A stretch of DNA of 40,462 nucleotides, taken from CAYZXK01 sp964482395. GTDB taxonomy: Bacteria; Planctomycetota; Phycisphaerae; UBA1845; Fen-1342. The position numbers and the translations under genes are program-made. The notes below the pieces were generated by a model. That model worked only from the letters and a program-made list of their open reading frames with translations, searched no databases and was not told where the DNA came from. The stretch spans positions 1-40,462 of the forward strand of contig CAYZXK010000182.1 in assembly GCA_964482395.1 (NCBI GenBank), read 5' to 3'. Every line of letters begins with the position of its first letter. Position 1 is the stretch's first letter. Shown here piece by piece: positions 33,858 through 40,462 of the stretch.

Positions 33858-35647
33858 TGCGGCTTTCCCGGCCCGCCAGCGAGCGGCTCCAACGCACAGC
33901 CGTCACCGGCATCCTCATTCTCGGCGCGGTTCCGATCGCGCTGCCCTTCTGCTGGCTGATTCTGGCCAGCCTGAAAACCGCCGACCGGGTCCTGACCGAT
34001 CGGCCGGAATGGCTGCCGTGGGTCGATCGGTACACTCTTGACGATGGCCGGCAGGAGTGGTCCCTGACCATTCTGGATCGCAGCCGTGAGGGACTGCTTG
34101 GCTGGTGGCGGGTCCGCCCGGCCAATCTGCCCAATGAAGATTACTTCCTCTGGCCGCTCGACCAAATCGAGACCCGGGCGGTCACGGGGTACGTAGCCCG
34201 GATCGGCTGGCTCAAGCGGGCGGTCACCGCACCCCAGCCGGCCGATCGACCCGGCTGGGTCCGGGTCGGCCAGCTCGGCACACAGCAAGTGGTGGCGGTC
34301 GGGCCCGGTCAGCTTCGCGAGGAATCTCACATCGAGCATGTGGCAGTCGTTCTAGGCCAGGAGGTGGTGGTCGAGCTGGAAAGCCCCCCGACCGGGGAAA
34401 CCGACCCGGCCTGGCAGAACTCACCGTCCGGTCCGGGCACCAGCCTACGAATCAAGGACTACAGCCTCCCGTTCGAGCTGGCTGACTCCCAGGTTAGGGG
34501 CTCGGATCATGGGCCGCAGGTCTGGGTGGAGTCGCTGGGTGCGGCGTTGCCGGTCGAAGTGCTGGAGCACTATCCATCGTCCGGCGTAAGCCGGGTCCGC
34601 TTGGTCCCAGGTCAGGTCGTGCTATCGGACCCTGGTCGGGTCCGGGTCGAACGCCGACTGACGGTCCGATACTACCTCGAACAGGAGGACGGACCGGTCG
34701 AGGTCAAGCCCACCCGACGGGACGAGCAGGGGAACCCGGTTGAAGTCGCTCTGCTGACCCGGCCGCGGGAATGGATCGTGCCCGCCTCGCACGTGACCCC
34801 AGCGACCGGCTACGAGCAGCGGATCCGCTGGCTGGACCAGAGCCTGACGGTTCGCAGCCGCGGCGATGTGGCCACGCCGGCGGGCATGGCCGCCTTGCAG
34901 CCGGTCTGGCCGGCTGACAGCGTGGTGGTAGCGGCCGAGCGGGTCCGACACCAGCGCCGTCTGGAGGCGCAATGGTCCAACTACATCAACGTGTTTGCCG
35001 CCGAGCCGCTGCACAAGTATGTGCTGAACACGCTTTTCATCACGGTTCTGTGCATCGTGGGCAATGTGCTGAGTTGCGGGCTGGTCGGCTACGCCTTCGC
35101 CCGGCTCCGCTTCCGGGGACGTGACGGCCTCTTTCTGATCGTGCTGGCCACCATGATGCTGCCCTCGACCATCACCTTCCTGCCGACCTACATCCTTTAC
35201 GTGAAGATCGGCTGGCTGGACAGCTTCTACCCGCTGATCGTGCCCAGCTTCCTGGCCACCGCCGCATTCTTCGTCTTCCTGTACCGTCAGTTTTTCCTGA
35301 CTATTCCGCTGGACCTGGAGGACGCGGCCCGGATTGACGGCTGCGGCCCGCTGGGCACGTTCTGGCACCTCATGCTGCCGGCCGCCCGGCCCGCGGTCGT
35401 CACCGTGGCGGTGTTCACCTTCATGGCGTCCTGGAACGACTTCATGGGCCCGCTGCTCTACCTGAACACCGACGAGTACCAGACCCTGGCTTACGGTCTG
35501 TTCAGCTTCAAGACCAGCTTCGGCTATAAGTTCCCCCACTTCATGATGGCGGCCAGCGCGATGATGATGATCCCCACCCTGGCGATCTTCTTCCTGGCCC
35601 AACGGGCGTTCATGCGTGGCGTAGTAGTGACCGGCGTGAAGGGCTGA
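33854..35647 (+). CDS. MalG-type ABC sugar permease with a large extracytoplasmic insertion
   Basis: The ATG overlaps the previous stop (ATGA) with GGGAGG seven bases upstream. Of 597 residues, the first helix is at 17-40 and the normal MalG core begins near 372 (QWSNYINVFAAEPL, then helices). The EAA loop is EDAARIDGCGPLGTFWHLMLP near 489-509. Between about residues 58 and 365 is a beta-rich insertion of about 300 residues not found in ordinary MalG (about 280 residues in total). By topology it lies outside the cytoplasm. It could contact the fused binding protein or the cell surface. The core looks functional. Confidence 0.88.
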   Translation: MMRLSRPASERLQRTAVTGILILGAVPIALPFCWLILASLKTADRVLTDRPEWLPWVDRYTLDDGRQEWSLTILDRSREGLLGWWRVRPANLPNEDYFLWPLDQIETRAVTGYVARIGWLKRAVTAPQPADRPGWVRVGQLGTQQVVAVGPGQLREESHIEHVAVVLGQEVVVELESPPTGETDPAWQNSPSGPGTSLRIKDYSLPFELADSQVRGSDHGPQVWVESLGAALPVEVLEHYPSSGVSRVRLVPGQVVLSDPGRVRVERRLTVRYYLEQEDGPVEVKPTRRDEQGNPVEVALLTRPREWIVPASHVTPATGYEQRIRWLDQSLTVRSRGDVATPAGMAALQPVWPADSVVVAAERVRHQRRLEAQWSNYINVFAAEPLHKYVLNTLFITVLCIVGNVLSCGLVGYAFARLRFRGRDGLFLIVLATMMLPSTITFLPTYILYVKIGWLDSFYPLIVPSFLATAAFFVFLYRQFFLTIPLDLEDAARIDGCGPLGTFWHLMLPAARPAVVTVAVFTFMASWNDFMGPLLYLNTDEYQTLAYGLFSFKTSFGYKFPHFMMAASAMMMIPTLAIFFLAQRAFMRGVVVTGVKG

Positions 35648-35720
35648 GCCTCCCGGCATCAGCGGATGACTAACCGCCCACTGCCGCACCGGCAACCGGC
35701 CACTGCCCGGCCGGGCCCGG

Positions 35721-37361
35721 CTACCCGGCAGCGACCGCGACGGCTCGGGCAATCCGGGCCAGCGTTCGCTCCCGGCCCAGAAGGGCCAGTGTCTCATGGA
35801 TGGCCGGACTGATCGTCGTTCCGGTCACCGCCACCCGCAGCGGCTGGGCCACCTTTCCGAGTTCGAGTCCGAGCTCGTCGGCGTAGCCGCGAATCAGGCG
35901 ATCCAGGGAATCCGAAGACCAGTCGGCCAGCCCCGATAACCTGCGACCCAGCTCCCGCAGCACCGCCAGGCCTGCCCGGTCGTCGCGCAGCAGCCATTTC
36001 CGGACCGCTTTCTCATCGTAGGCCACCTCCTGATCAGAGATGAACAACGGGCCGCACTTGCGCTGGATGTCCGGGAAGGTGCGCAGACCCTTGCACAGCT
36101 CGATCAGCCGGGCCAGCGTCTGGTCATCCAGGTTGGTAAATGGCCCCGGCTCATTGACGCTCAGGTAATCGCGGAAGGCCGCCAGCTTGCGCTGCGGGCT
36201 GGCCGCCTCGAGCGCCGCGGTGTTGAAACTGAGCAGCTTGTCGCGATCGAAGCGAGCGCTGGTTTTTCCGATCCGCTCCAGGCTGAAGGCCTGGCACAAC
36301 TCCGCCAGGGTGAACTTCTCGCGATCATCGCCCGGCGACCAGCCCAGCAGCGCGATGAAGTTCACCAGCACCTCAGGCAGGTAGCCGCTCTTGCGGAAGT
36401 CATGAATCTCGATTTCGGGCAGGTGAACCGCCAGGGCCGCGGCCAGGCGTTCCAGGGCCGGGCCGGGAAGCTGGCCCGCACCCTGGCGCCAGGCCCGCAC
36501 CAGCCCGGGGTCGTCCAGCCCCGCCGCCTCCATGACCTGCCGCTCATCCAGCCCGGCGGCCCGGACCGCATCCCTAACCACCTTGTCTTTGTCCCGCTTG
36601 CTCATCTTGCTGCCGTTCATGTTCAGGATGATGGGCAGATGAGCGAAGACTGGCGGCCGGTAGCCGAACGCCTCGTACAGCGCGATCTGCCCCGGCGTGT
36701 TCATCAAGTGCTCCTGGCCACGCAGCACGTGCGTGATGTGCATGGCCGCGTCGTCCACCACGACCGCGAAGTTGTAGGTCGGCCAGCCGTCCGACTTGAT
36801 GATCACGAAATCGCTCAGCTCCTGAGCCCCGATCCGGACCGGACCGAGAATCTGATCTTCGACCACGAAATCGCGATCGGGCATGCAAAAGCGAATCACC
36901 ACCGGCCGCCCCGCGTCCCGAGCCTGACGAACCTCGGCCTCAGAGGGGAAACGGTCGGGACGCCGATAACGGAAGCCCTTCTGCTGGGTAGCATGGGCAG
37001 CCTGGCGCATGGCCTCCAGTTCTTGGCGGGTTTCCATCGCGTAGTAAGCCTGCCCGCATTCCAAGAGGCGGCGCGCGTGCTCCTCATAAAGCGCCCGGCG
37101 CTGCGACTGGTAATACGGGCCATATGGGCCGCCGACTCCCGGTCCCTCGTCCCATTGCAGCCCGAGCCAGCTCAGGTCTTGCAGCAGCTTCTGGTCGGCG
37201 GCCTCGATGTTGCGGGTCTGGTCGGTATCTTCGATCCGCAGCACGAACTTGCCCCCCAGCCGGCGAGCCAACAAGTAATTGAAAAGCGCGGTACGCGCTC
37301 CGCCGATGTGCAGATAACCGGTCGGCGACGGCGCGAATCGGGTCCTTACCATCGTGTTCAT
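35721..37361 (-). CDS. gltX: Glutamyl-tRNA synthetase
   Basis: The ATG at 37361 (AGGA upstream) gives 546 residues. The enzyme charges tRNA-Glu. Visible class I elements are FAPSPTGYLHIGGARTALFN (HIGH region), RIEDTD, NFAVVVDD, HVLRGQEHL and KMSKRDKD (KMSKS loop, near residue 253). About 70 residues separate KMSKR from GYLPEVLVNFIALLGWSPGDD, roughly 50 more than in most bacteria. I believe this extra helical insert is shared by planctomycete enzymes. The C-terminal anticodon-binding domain follows and looks normal. It converges with the MalG-type gene and diverges from the transglutaminase gene. Confidence 0.95.
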   Translation of the reverse strand: MNTMVRTRFAPSPTGYLHIGGARTALFNYLLARRLGGKFVLRIEDTDQTRNIEAADQKLLQDLSWLGLQWDEGPGVGGPYGPYYQSQRRALYEEHARRLLECGQAYYAMETRQELEAMRQAAHATQQKGFRYRRPDRFPSEAEVRQARDAGRPVVIRFCMPDRDFVVEDQILGPVRIGAQELSDFVIIKSDGWPTYNFAVVVDDAAMHITHVLRGQEHLMNTPGQIALYEAFGYRPPVFAHLPIILNMNGSKMSKRDKDKVVRDAVRAAGLDERQVMEAAGLDDPGLVRAWRQGAGQLPGPALERLAAALAVHLPEIEIHDFRKSGYLPEVLVNFIALLGWSPGDDREKFTLAELCQAFSLERIGKTSARFDRDKLLSFNTAALEAASPQRKLAAFRDYLSVNEPGPFTNLDDQTLARLIELCKGLRTFPDIQRKCGPLFISDQEVAYDEKAVRKWLLRDDRAGLAVLRELGRRLSGLADWSSDSLDRLIRGYADELGLELGKVAQPLRVAVTGTTISPAIHETLALLGRERTLARIARAVAVAAG

Positions 37362-37595
37362 CGGATCCTCGCCATTGCCCGCAGTTTGCCGGATCCGGCA
37401 GCCGGCGCCAACCATTCAGCGACCATCCGACCGTGTCAGCCCGACCGAAAAACTCCTCCCTGCGGGAGCACCCCGCCAGGTTGCCTGGGGCCCGGCTTCC
37501 AAGGCCGACCGACCGGGGTTATACATGCGGCGTCACAATCAACCGGAATCCGGGGCCCGCGCGGGATGCCTCGGACCGGCTGTGGAGACCAAGCC

Positions 37596-39263
37596 ATGAA
37601 CTCCCTCGTCAGGTGCTCGCTGCGGTGGTTGGCGGTGACTTTGTTGAGCTGTCGGTTGCCCGGATCGAAGGCTGCACCGGGGGACGTAAAGAGCGAATTG
37701 GACGCCCCGTGCAAGTACCCGGCCGGCCTGGCCACCGACGGGCGAAACCTGTTTTTGTTGGATTGGCGGCAAGCCGAGATCTACCAGATCAACCCGGCCG
37801 GTGGCAAGCTCCAGCCGTGCTTCGCCGCCCCGACGCTCAAGCCGCACGGTCTGGCCTACGCGGATGGTCGGCTCTTCATCTCAGACGATCACAGCGGGTG
37901 GGTCTACGAGCTGAACCTCGCCACCGGCCGCGTGGAAAACCGCTTTGAGGCGCCGGGCTCGAGCCCGACCGGCCTGGCCTGGGCCGGCGATGCCCTCTTC
38001 GTGCTGGAACGGAAATCCGGGCAGATTTACAAGGTTCTGCCGCAGGACGGGACCATTCTGGCCTGCCTGCCCGCGCCTAATGAGAGCTGCACCGGGCTGA
38101 CCTACGACGGCCAGCACCTGTGGGTTTCCGACCGCGTCAAAAACGAGCTGTACATGGTGGACCCGCAAACGGGGATGGTTCTGGGGATCCTGGATGCCCC
38201 GGGACCGTACGCGGCCGGTCTGGCCTGGCTGGATGGGTACTTGTGGAACGTCGATTTCCAGACCCGCAAGCTCTACCAGATCATCGTCGCGGACGATCCG
38301 CCCTACCGGCTCTCCCAGACCCGCCAGGCACGCGTCGAATATCTCTGGACGCTGTACAACTACGGACCGGGGCAGGTTGAGGACCTGACCGTCAGCCTGG
38401 CCATTCCCGAGGAGCTTCCGGCCCAGCAACTCCTGTCCCAACCCGAATACTCCATCCAGCCGACCGGCTTCGCAGTTGACCGCTGGGGACAGCGCTGCGC
38501 GGTCTTCCAGCTCGGGTCGCTGCCGGCCGGCAGCAAACAGGCGGTCAGCTACAGCCTGAATGTCAGGCTTTCGGCCATTCGCTACCTGGTGCTGCCCGAG
38601 AAGGTCGGCTCGCTGGAGGACATTCCGGCCGACATCCGGCGACTCTATACCGCCGACGAAAGCCGCTACCGGATCAACACTCCGTTCATCCGTGAAACCG
38701 TGCAGCGGGTGGTCGGGCAGGAGAAGAACCCGTACTGGATCGCCCGCAAGATCTTCAATTACGTGATCCAGACCCTGGAGTATGAGATGGCCGGCGGTTG
38801 GGATGTGCCCGAGGTCGTCCTCCAGCGCGGGAAAGGCTCCTGCTCGGAATATACCTTCGCTTTTATCGCTCTGTGCCGGGCGGCCGGTCTGCCGGCCCGT
38901 TATCAGGGCAGTGTCGTGGTTCGGGGAGACGACGCCAGCGTCGATGAGGCCTTCCACCGCTGGGCCCAGGTCTATCTGCCGGGCTATGGCTGGGTGCCGG
39001 TGGATGCCAACCGGGGGGACGCGAAAGCTCCCGCCGACCAGGCCCGCGGGTTCGGCGAACTGGCCAACCGGTTCCTGATCACCACCCACGGCGGAGGCGG
39101 CTCGGAGTACCTGGACTGGGGGTACAACTCGCAAGCCAGGTACCGGACGACCGGGCAATGCAAGATCGAGGAAGAAAACCTCGGGTTCTGGGAGCCGCTG
39201 ACCCCGGCAGAGAACCCGCCGACCGAAAGTCGATCGCAATCGGCCGAGTGCAAACGTAGTTAA
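37596..39263 (+). CDS. Secreted beta-propeller/transglutaminase-like protein
   Basis: The ATG at 37596 has GGAG eight bases upstream. A longer open frame before it is antisense to gltX and is ignored. The 555-residue product has a signal peptide. LLSC at 16-19 could be a lipobox, or cleavage may be near SKA-A. Residues about 35-230 form NHL-type propeller repeats (GLATDGRNLFLLDW, GLAYADGRLFISDD, GLAWAGDALFVLE, GLTYDGQHLWVSD). A beta-rich spacer precedes a transglutaminase-like domain with Cys416, His454 and Asp470 as the catalytic triad. It may be a peptidase or cross-linking enzyme of the cell surface. The target is unknown. Confidence 0.88.
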   Translation: MNSLVRCSLRWLAVTLLSCRLPGSKAAPGDVKSELDAPCKYPAGLATDGRNLFLLDWRQAEIYQINPAGGKLQPCFAAPTLKPHGLAYADGRLFISDDHSGWVYELNLATGRVENRFEAPGSSPTGLAWAGDALFVLERKSGQIYKVLPQDGTILACLPAPNESCTGLTYDGQHLWVSDRVKNELYMVDPQTGMVLGILDAPGPYAAGLAWLDGYLWNVDFQTRKLYQIIVADDPPYRLSQTRQARVEYLWTLYNYGPGQVEDLTVSLAIPEELPAQQLLSQPEYSIQPTGFAVDRWGQRCAVFQLGSLPAGSKQAVSYSLNVRLSAIRYLVLPEKVGSLEDIPADIRRLYTADESRYRINTPFIRETVQRVVGQEKNPYWIARKIFNYVIQTLEYEMAGGWDVPEVVLQRGKGSCSEYTFAFIALCRAAGLPARYQGSVVVRGDDASVDEAFHRWAQVYLPGYGWVPVDANRGDAKAPADQARGFGELANRFLITTHGGGGSEYLDWGYNSQARYRTTGQCKIEEENLGFWEPLTPAENPPTESRSQSAECKRS

Positions 39264-39945
39264 CCATCTCCGACGCCGGCCTATGCAGGGGATACGCCGA
39301 CCTGGGGGCCCGCTCGGGTTGGACGTCCGGCCCGGCCCCAGCCGGCGTCTCGCATTCAGGCGGCTCCGTGGGCCTGGCGGCGGCACCGCAGGCGCGCACG
39401 GTGGAGGATAATCTTGGCGCCCACCCAGCATCGCACGGTGGGCAGGGTCCGGACCCGCGCGGGCGGCGGTGCCAGCCCCCCGAACCCTGGCCGCCACGGC
39501 GGCCCGCCCCCGGTAGAGGTAACCCAGGTCCTAGTTGCCATCCGCCAGCACCTATCGCGGCCCAGATTGCGATACTTGGCCAAGGCTGCTCATGCGGCGA
39601 CAACTGTCGTGCTAAGGACTCCTGGAGCCGTAACCATAGCGGCCTAACCTGCTTGCCAACCCCGCCCGCGCCCCCGGGCGAAATTCTGGCCAGCGTCGGG
39701 GCACACAATGAATGAGCGGCGGGCCAAGCGATGACGGCCCCCGACCGCCAGCGAAGGGTCCGCCCAGCCGCAGCCAGCGCCACGCGGCCGGGTAGCGGCG
39801 CATGTGGCGCTTTTTGACATGTTGCTATCGCAGAATGCCCCGTCCGGCTGGGCACTGCACCTTGCTCCGCAAGCCAATCATGGTTATGCTGGTTCGTTGG
39901 AGCAGGAGAGGTGTCACACCCGCCCTAGATTAAGGAGGATAACTG
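39264..39945. other. 680-base gap without a convincing gene
   Basis: Open frames here have atypical Arg/Pro/Gly-rich products and no ribosome binding sites. The stretch around 39375-39480 is rich in inverted repeats: GGCACCGC with GCGGTGCC, GCCCACC with GGTGGGC, and the palindrome GGTCCGGACC. A clear terminator-like hairpin lies at 39776-39815. No tRNA, rRNA, RNase P, tmRNA or SRP core motif was recognised by eye. A structured non-coding RNA is possible. Confidence 0.45.
39776..39815 (+). terminator. Intrinsic terminator-like hairpin
   Basis: AGCGCCAC (39776-39783) pairs perfectly with GTGGCGCT (39804-39811) around a 20-base loop that can pair further. The stem runs into a T5 tract on the plus strand. 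It lies about 510 bases after the transglutaminase gene and well before the next gene, so its transcript is unclear. Confidence 0.55.
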
Positions 39946-40110
39946 ATGCGATGGTGGATGGCTTCGAGCGTAGTGTTGTTGGGGGCGGTGCTGTCCTGGG
40001 CCGGGCCTGTGGAGGATGCCCGCGACCAGTTGCGGCAGGCTTTTCCGGACGTGCAGTTCTACGTCGAAGGGGCATCCCTGGCCCGCGTGTGGGGCGCGCC
40101 TTTCGGCTAG
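39946..40110 (+). pseudogene. Secreted protein gene truncated by IS insertion
   Basis: A near-perfect ribosome binding site, TAAGGAGG (39931-39938, seven bases from the ATG), precedes a 54-residue frame. Its signal peptide is MRWWMASSVVLLGAVLSWAG. The next segment, EDARDQLRQAFPDVQFYVEG, resembles the start of a propeptide-like domain. The frame ends at a TAG made at the junction with the IS: target TA plus the first G of the element. The rest of the gene is presumably beyond the IS, outside the window. Function is not recognised. Confidence 0.65.
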
Positions 40111-40462
40111 AACCTGTTTCATAACCATCGGACCGCGATCATCAGGCACGCCACATGCATGAATGCCCGGTACATGTTAGGTTGCGTTCCCAGCGGATCA
40201 GAAGCCGCCGGTAGTAGCCCAGCCAGGCGATGGTGCGTTCGATCTTCCAGCGCCGCTGGTAACGCCGCAGGGCCCGTCCATCCTGCAACGCCGGACGCTG
40301 ACGACCCTTGCGGTGTGGACAAATCAGCTCGATGCCCCGCGACCACAGCAGAATGCGCAGCCAGTCGGCGTCGTAGGCGCGGTCGGCGATCAGGCGCCTC
40401 GGCTTGCGGCGCGGCGCCCCGCCCCGCAAACGCGGCACGCTCACCGTTTCGAGCGCCTGCTC
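40110..40462 (-). mobile_element. IS5-family insertion sequence, one end in the window
   Basis: The element appears to begin at about 40110 within CTAG and its end reads GAACCTGTTTCATAACC. A minus-strand IS5-type transposase starts just inside, with its stop codon nine bases from the boundary. The TA or CTAG target is typical of IS5/IS427 groups. The other end lies outside the window, so the duplication cannot be confirmed. Confidence 0.75.
40119..40462 (-). pseudogene. IS5-family DDE transposase, partial and probably frameshifted
   Basis: The readable part includes DRAYDADWLR (second catalytic Asp region), ICPHRKGRQRP and RRWKIERTIAWLGYYRRLLIRWER (third catalytic acid, Glu in KIER). In this frame the protein stops at 40142 after a poor tail. 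In the -1-shifted frame the bases continue as MYRAFMHVACLMIAVRWL and stop at 40119, which is the normal ending of this family. One base seems to be missing near 40173-40180. The N-terminus is beyond the right edge. Confidence 0.75.

Noticed and set aside
36402..37595. Upstream extension of the transglutaminase frame
   Set aside because: The stretch is mostly antisense to gltX. A well-placed ribosome binding site and signal peptide set the start at 37596.
39079..39855. 258-codon minus-strand frame in the gap
   Set aside because: Composition is atypical, there is no ribosome binding site, and it overlaps the end of the transglutaminase gene.
1..40462. CRISPR arrays, rRNA, tRNA, prophage or defence islands
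   Set aside because: No regularly spaced repeats, RNA gene cores, integrase or phage structural genes were seen.

Overview
This is a GC-rich chromosomal window that looks like a member of the Planctomycetota, probably the Phycisphaerae side, although no marker RNA gene is present to prove it. The reasons are lineage-style details: a glutamyl-tRNA synthetase with a long extra segment after its KMSKR loop, a short UvrC without the C-terminal helix-hairpin-helix, many lipoprotein or secreted proteins of unknown family, and an ABC importer whose binding protein is fused to a permease. An HgdC-type [4Fe-4S] activase next to a radical SAM enzyme suggests an anaerobic or microaerophilic life.

Left third (1-11.1 kb). 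After a truncated lipoprotein gene and a one-domain response regulator comes a long run on the minus strand. In transcription order it is: HerA-type ATPase, nusA, tpiA, secG, yicC, tatD, a UDP-sugar epimerase and uvrC. A hairpin with a T-tract lies directly upstream of the nusA ribosome binding site and may be an attenuator.

Middle (11.4-20 kb). An ECF sigma factor, a membrane anti-sigma candidate and a secreted protein with two STN-like modules form a plus-strand operon. It converges on ruvC-ruvA-ruvB across a large inverted repeat. An S41 C-terminal processing peptidase and a SpoIIE-type PP2C phosphatase follow.

Core of interest (20.1-26.8 kb). Three tightly packed plus-strand genes encode a double BadF/HgdC ATPase with a DUF2229-like region, an HgdB/activase-related partner overlapping it by 94 bases, and a COG1964-type radical SAM enzyme that resembles archaeal tetraether synthase (Tes). 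The first two resemble the PlsA/PlsR (Ger) system that makes ether bonds from ester lipids in anaerobes. Together they suggest a compact pathway for ether-linked, possibly membrane-spanning lipids. This is inference from family resemblance and gene order.

Right third (26.9-40.5 kb). This part holds a TPR-containing secreted protein, a 52-residue putative lipoprotein, a PilT/PilU-like ATPase and an LpxL-like acyltransferase whose catalytic His position is Tyr. Next come the two fused or enlarged ABC permeases, gltX on the minus strand, and a secreted beta-propeller/transglutaminase protein. After a 680-base non-coding gap with a terminator, a secreted-protein gene has been cut by an IS5-family element that runs off the right edge. 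The transposase of that element appears frameshifted near its C-terminus.
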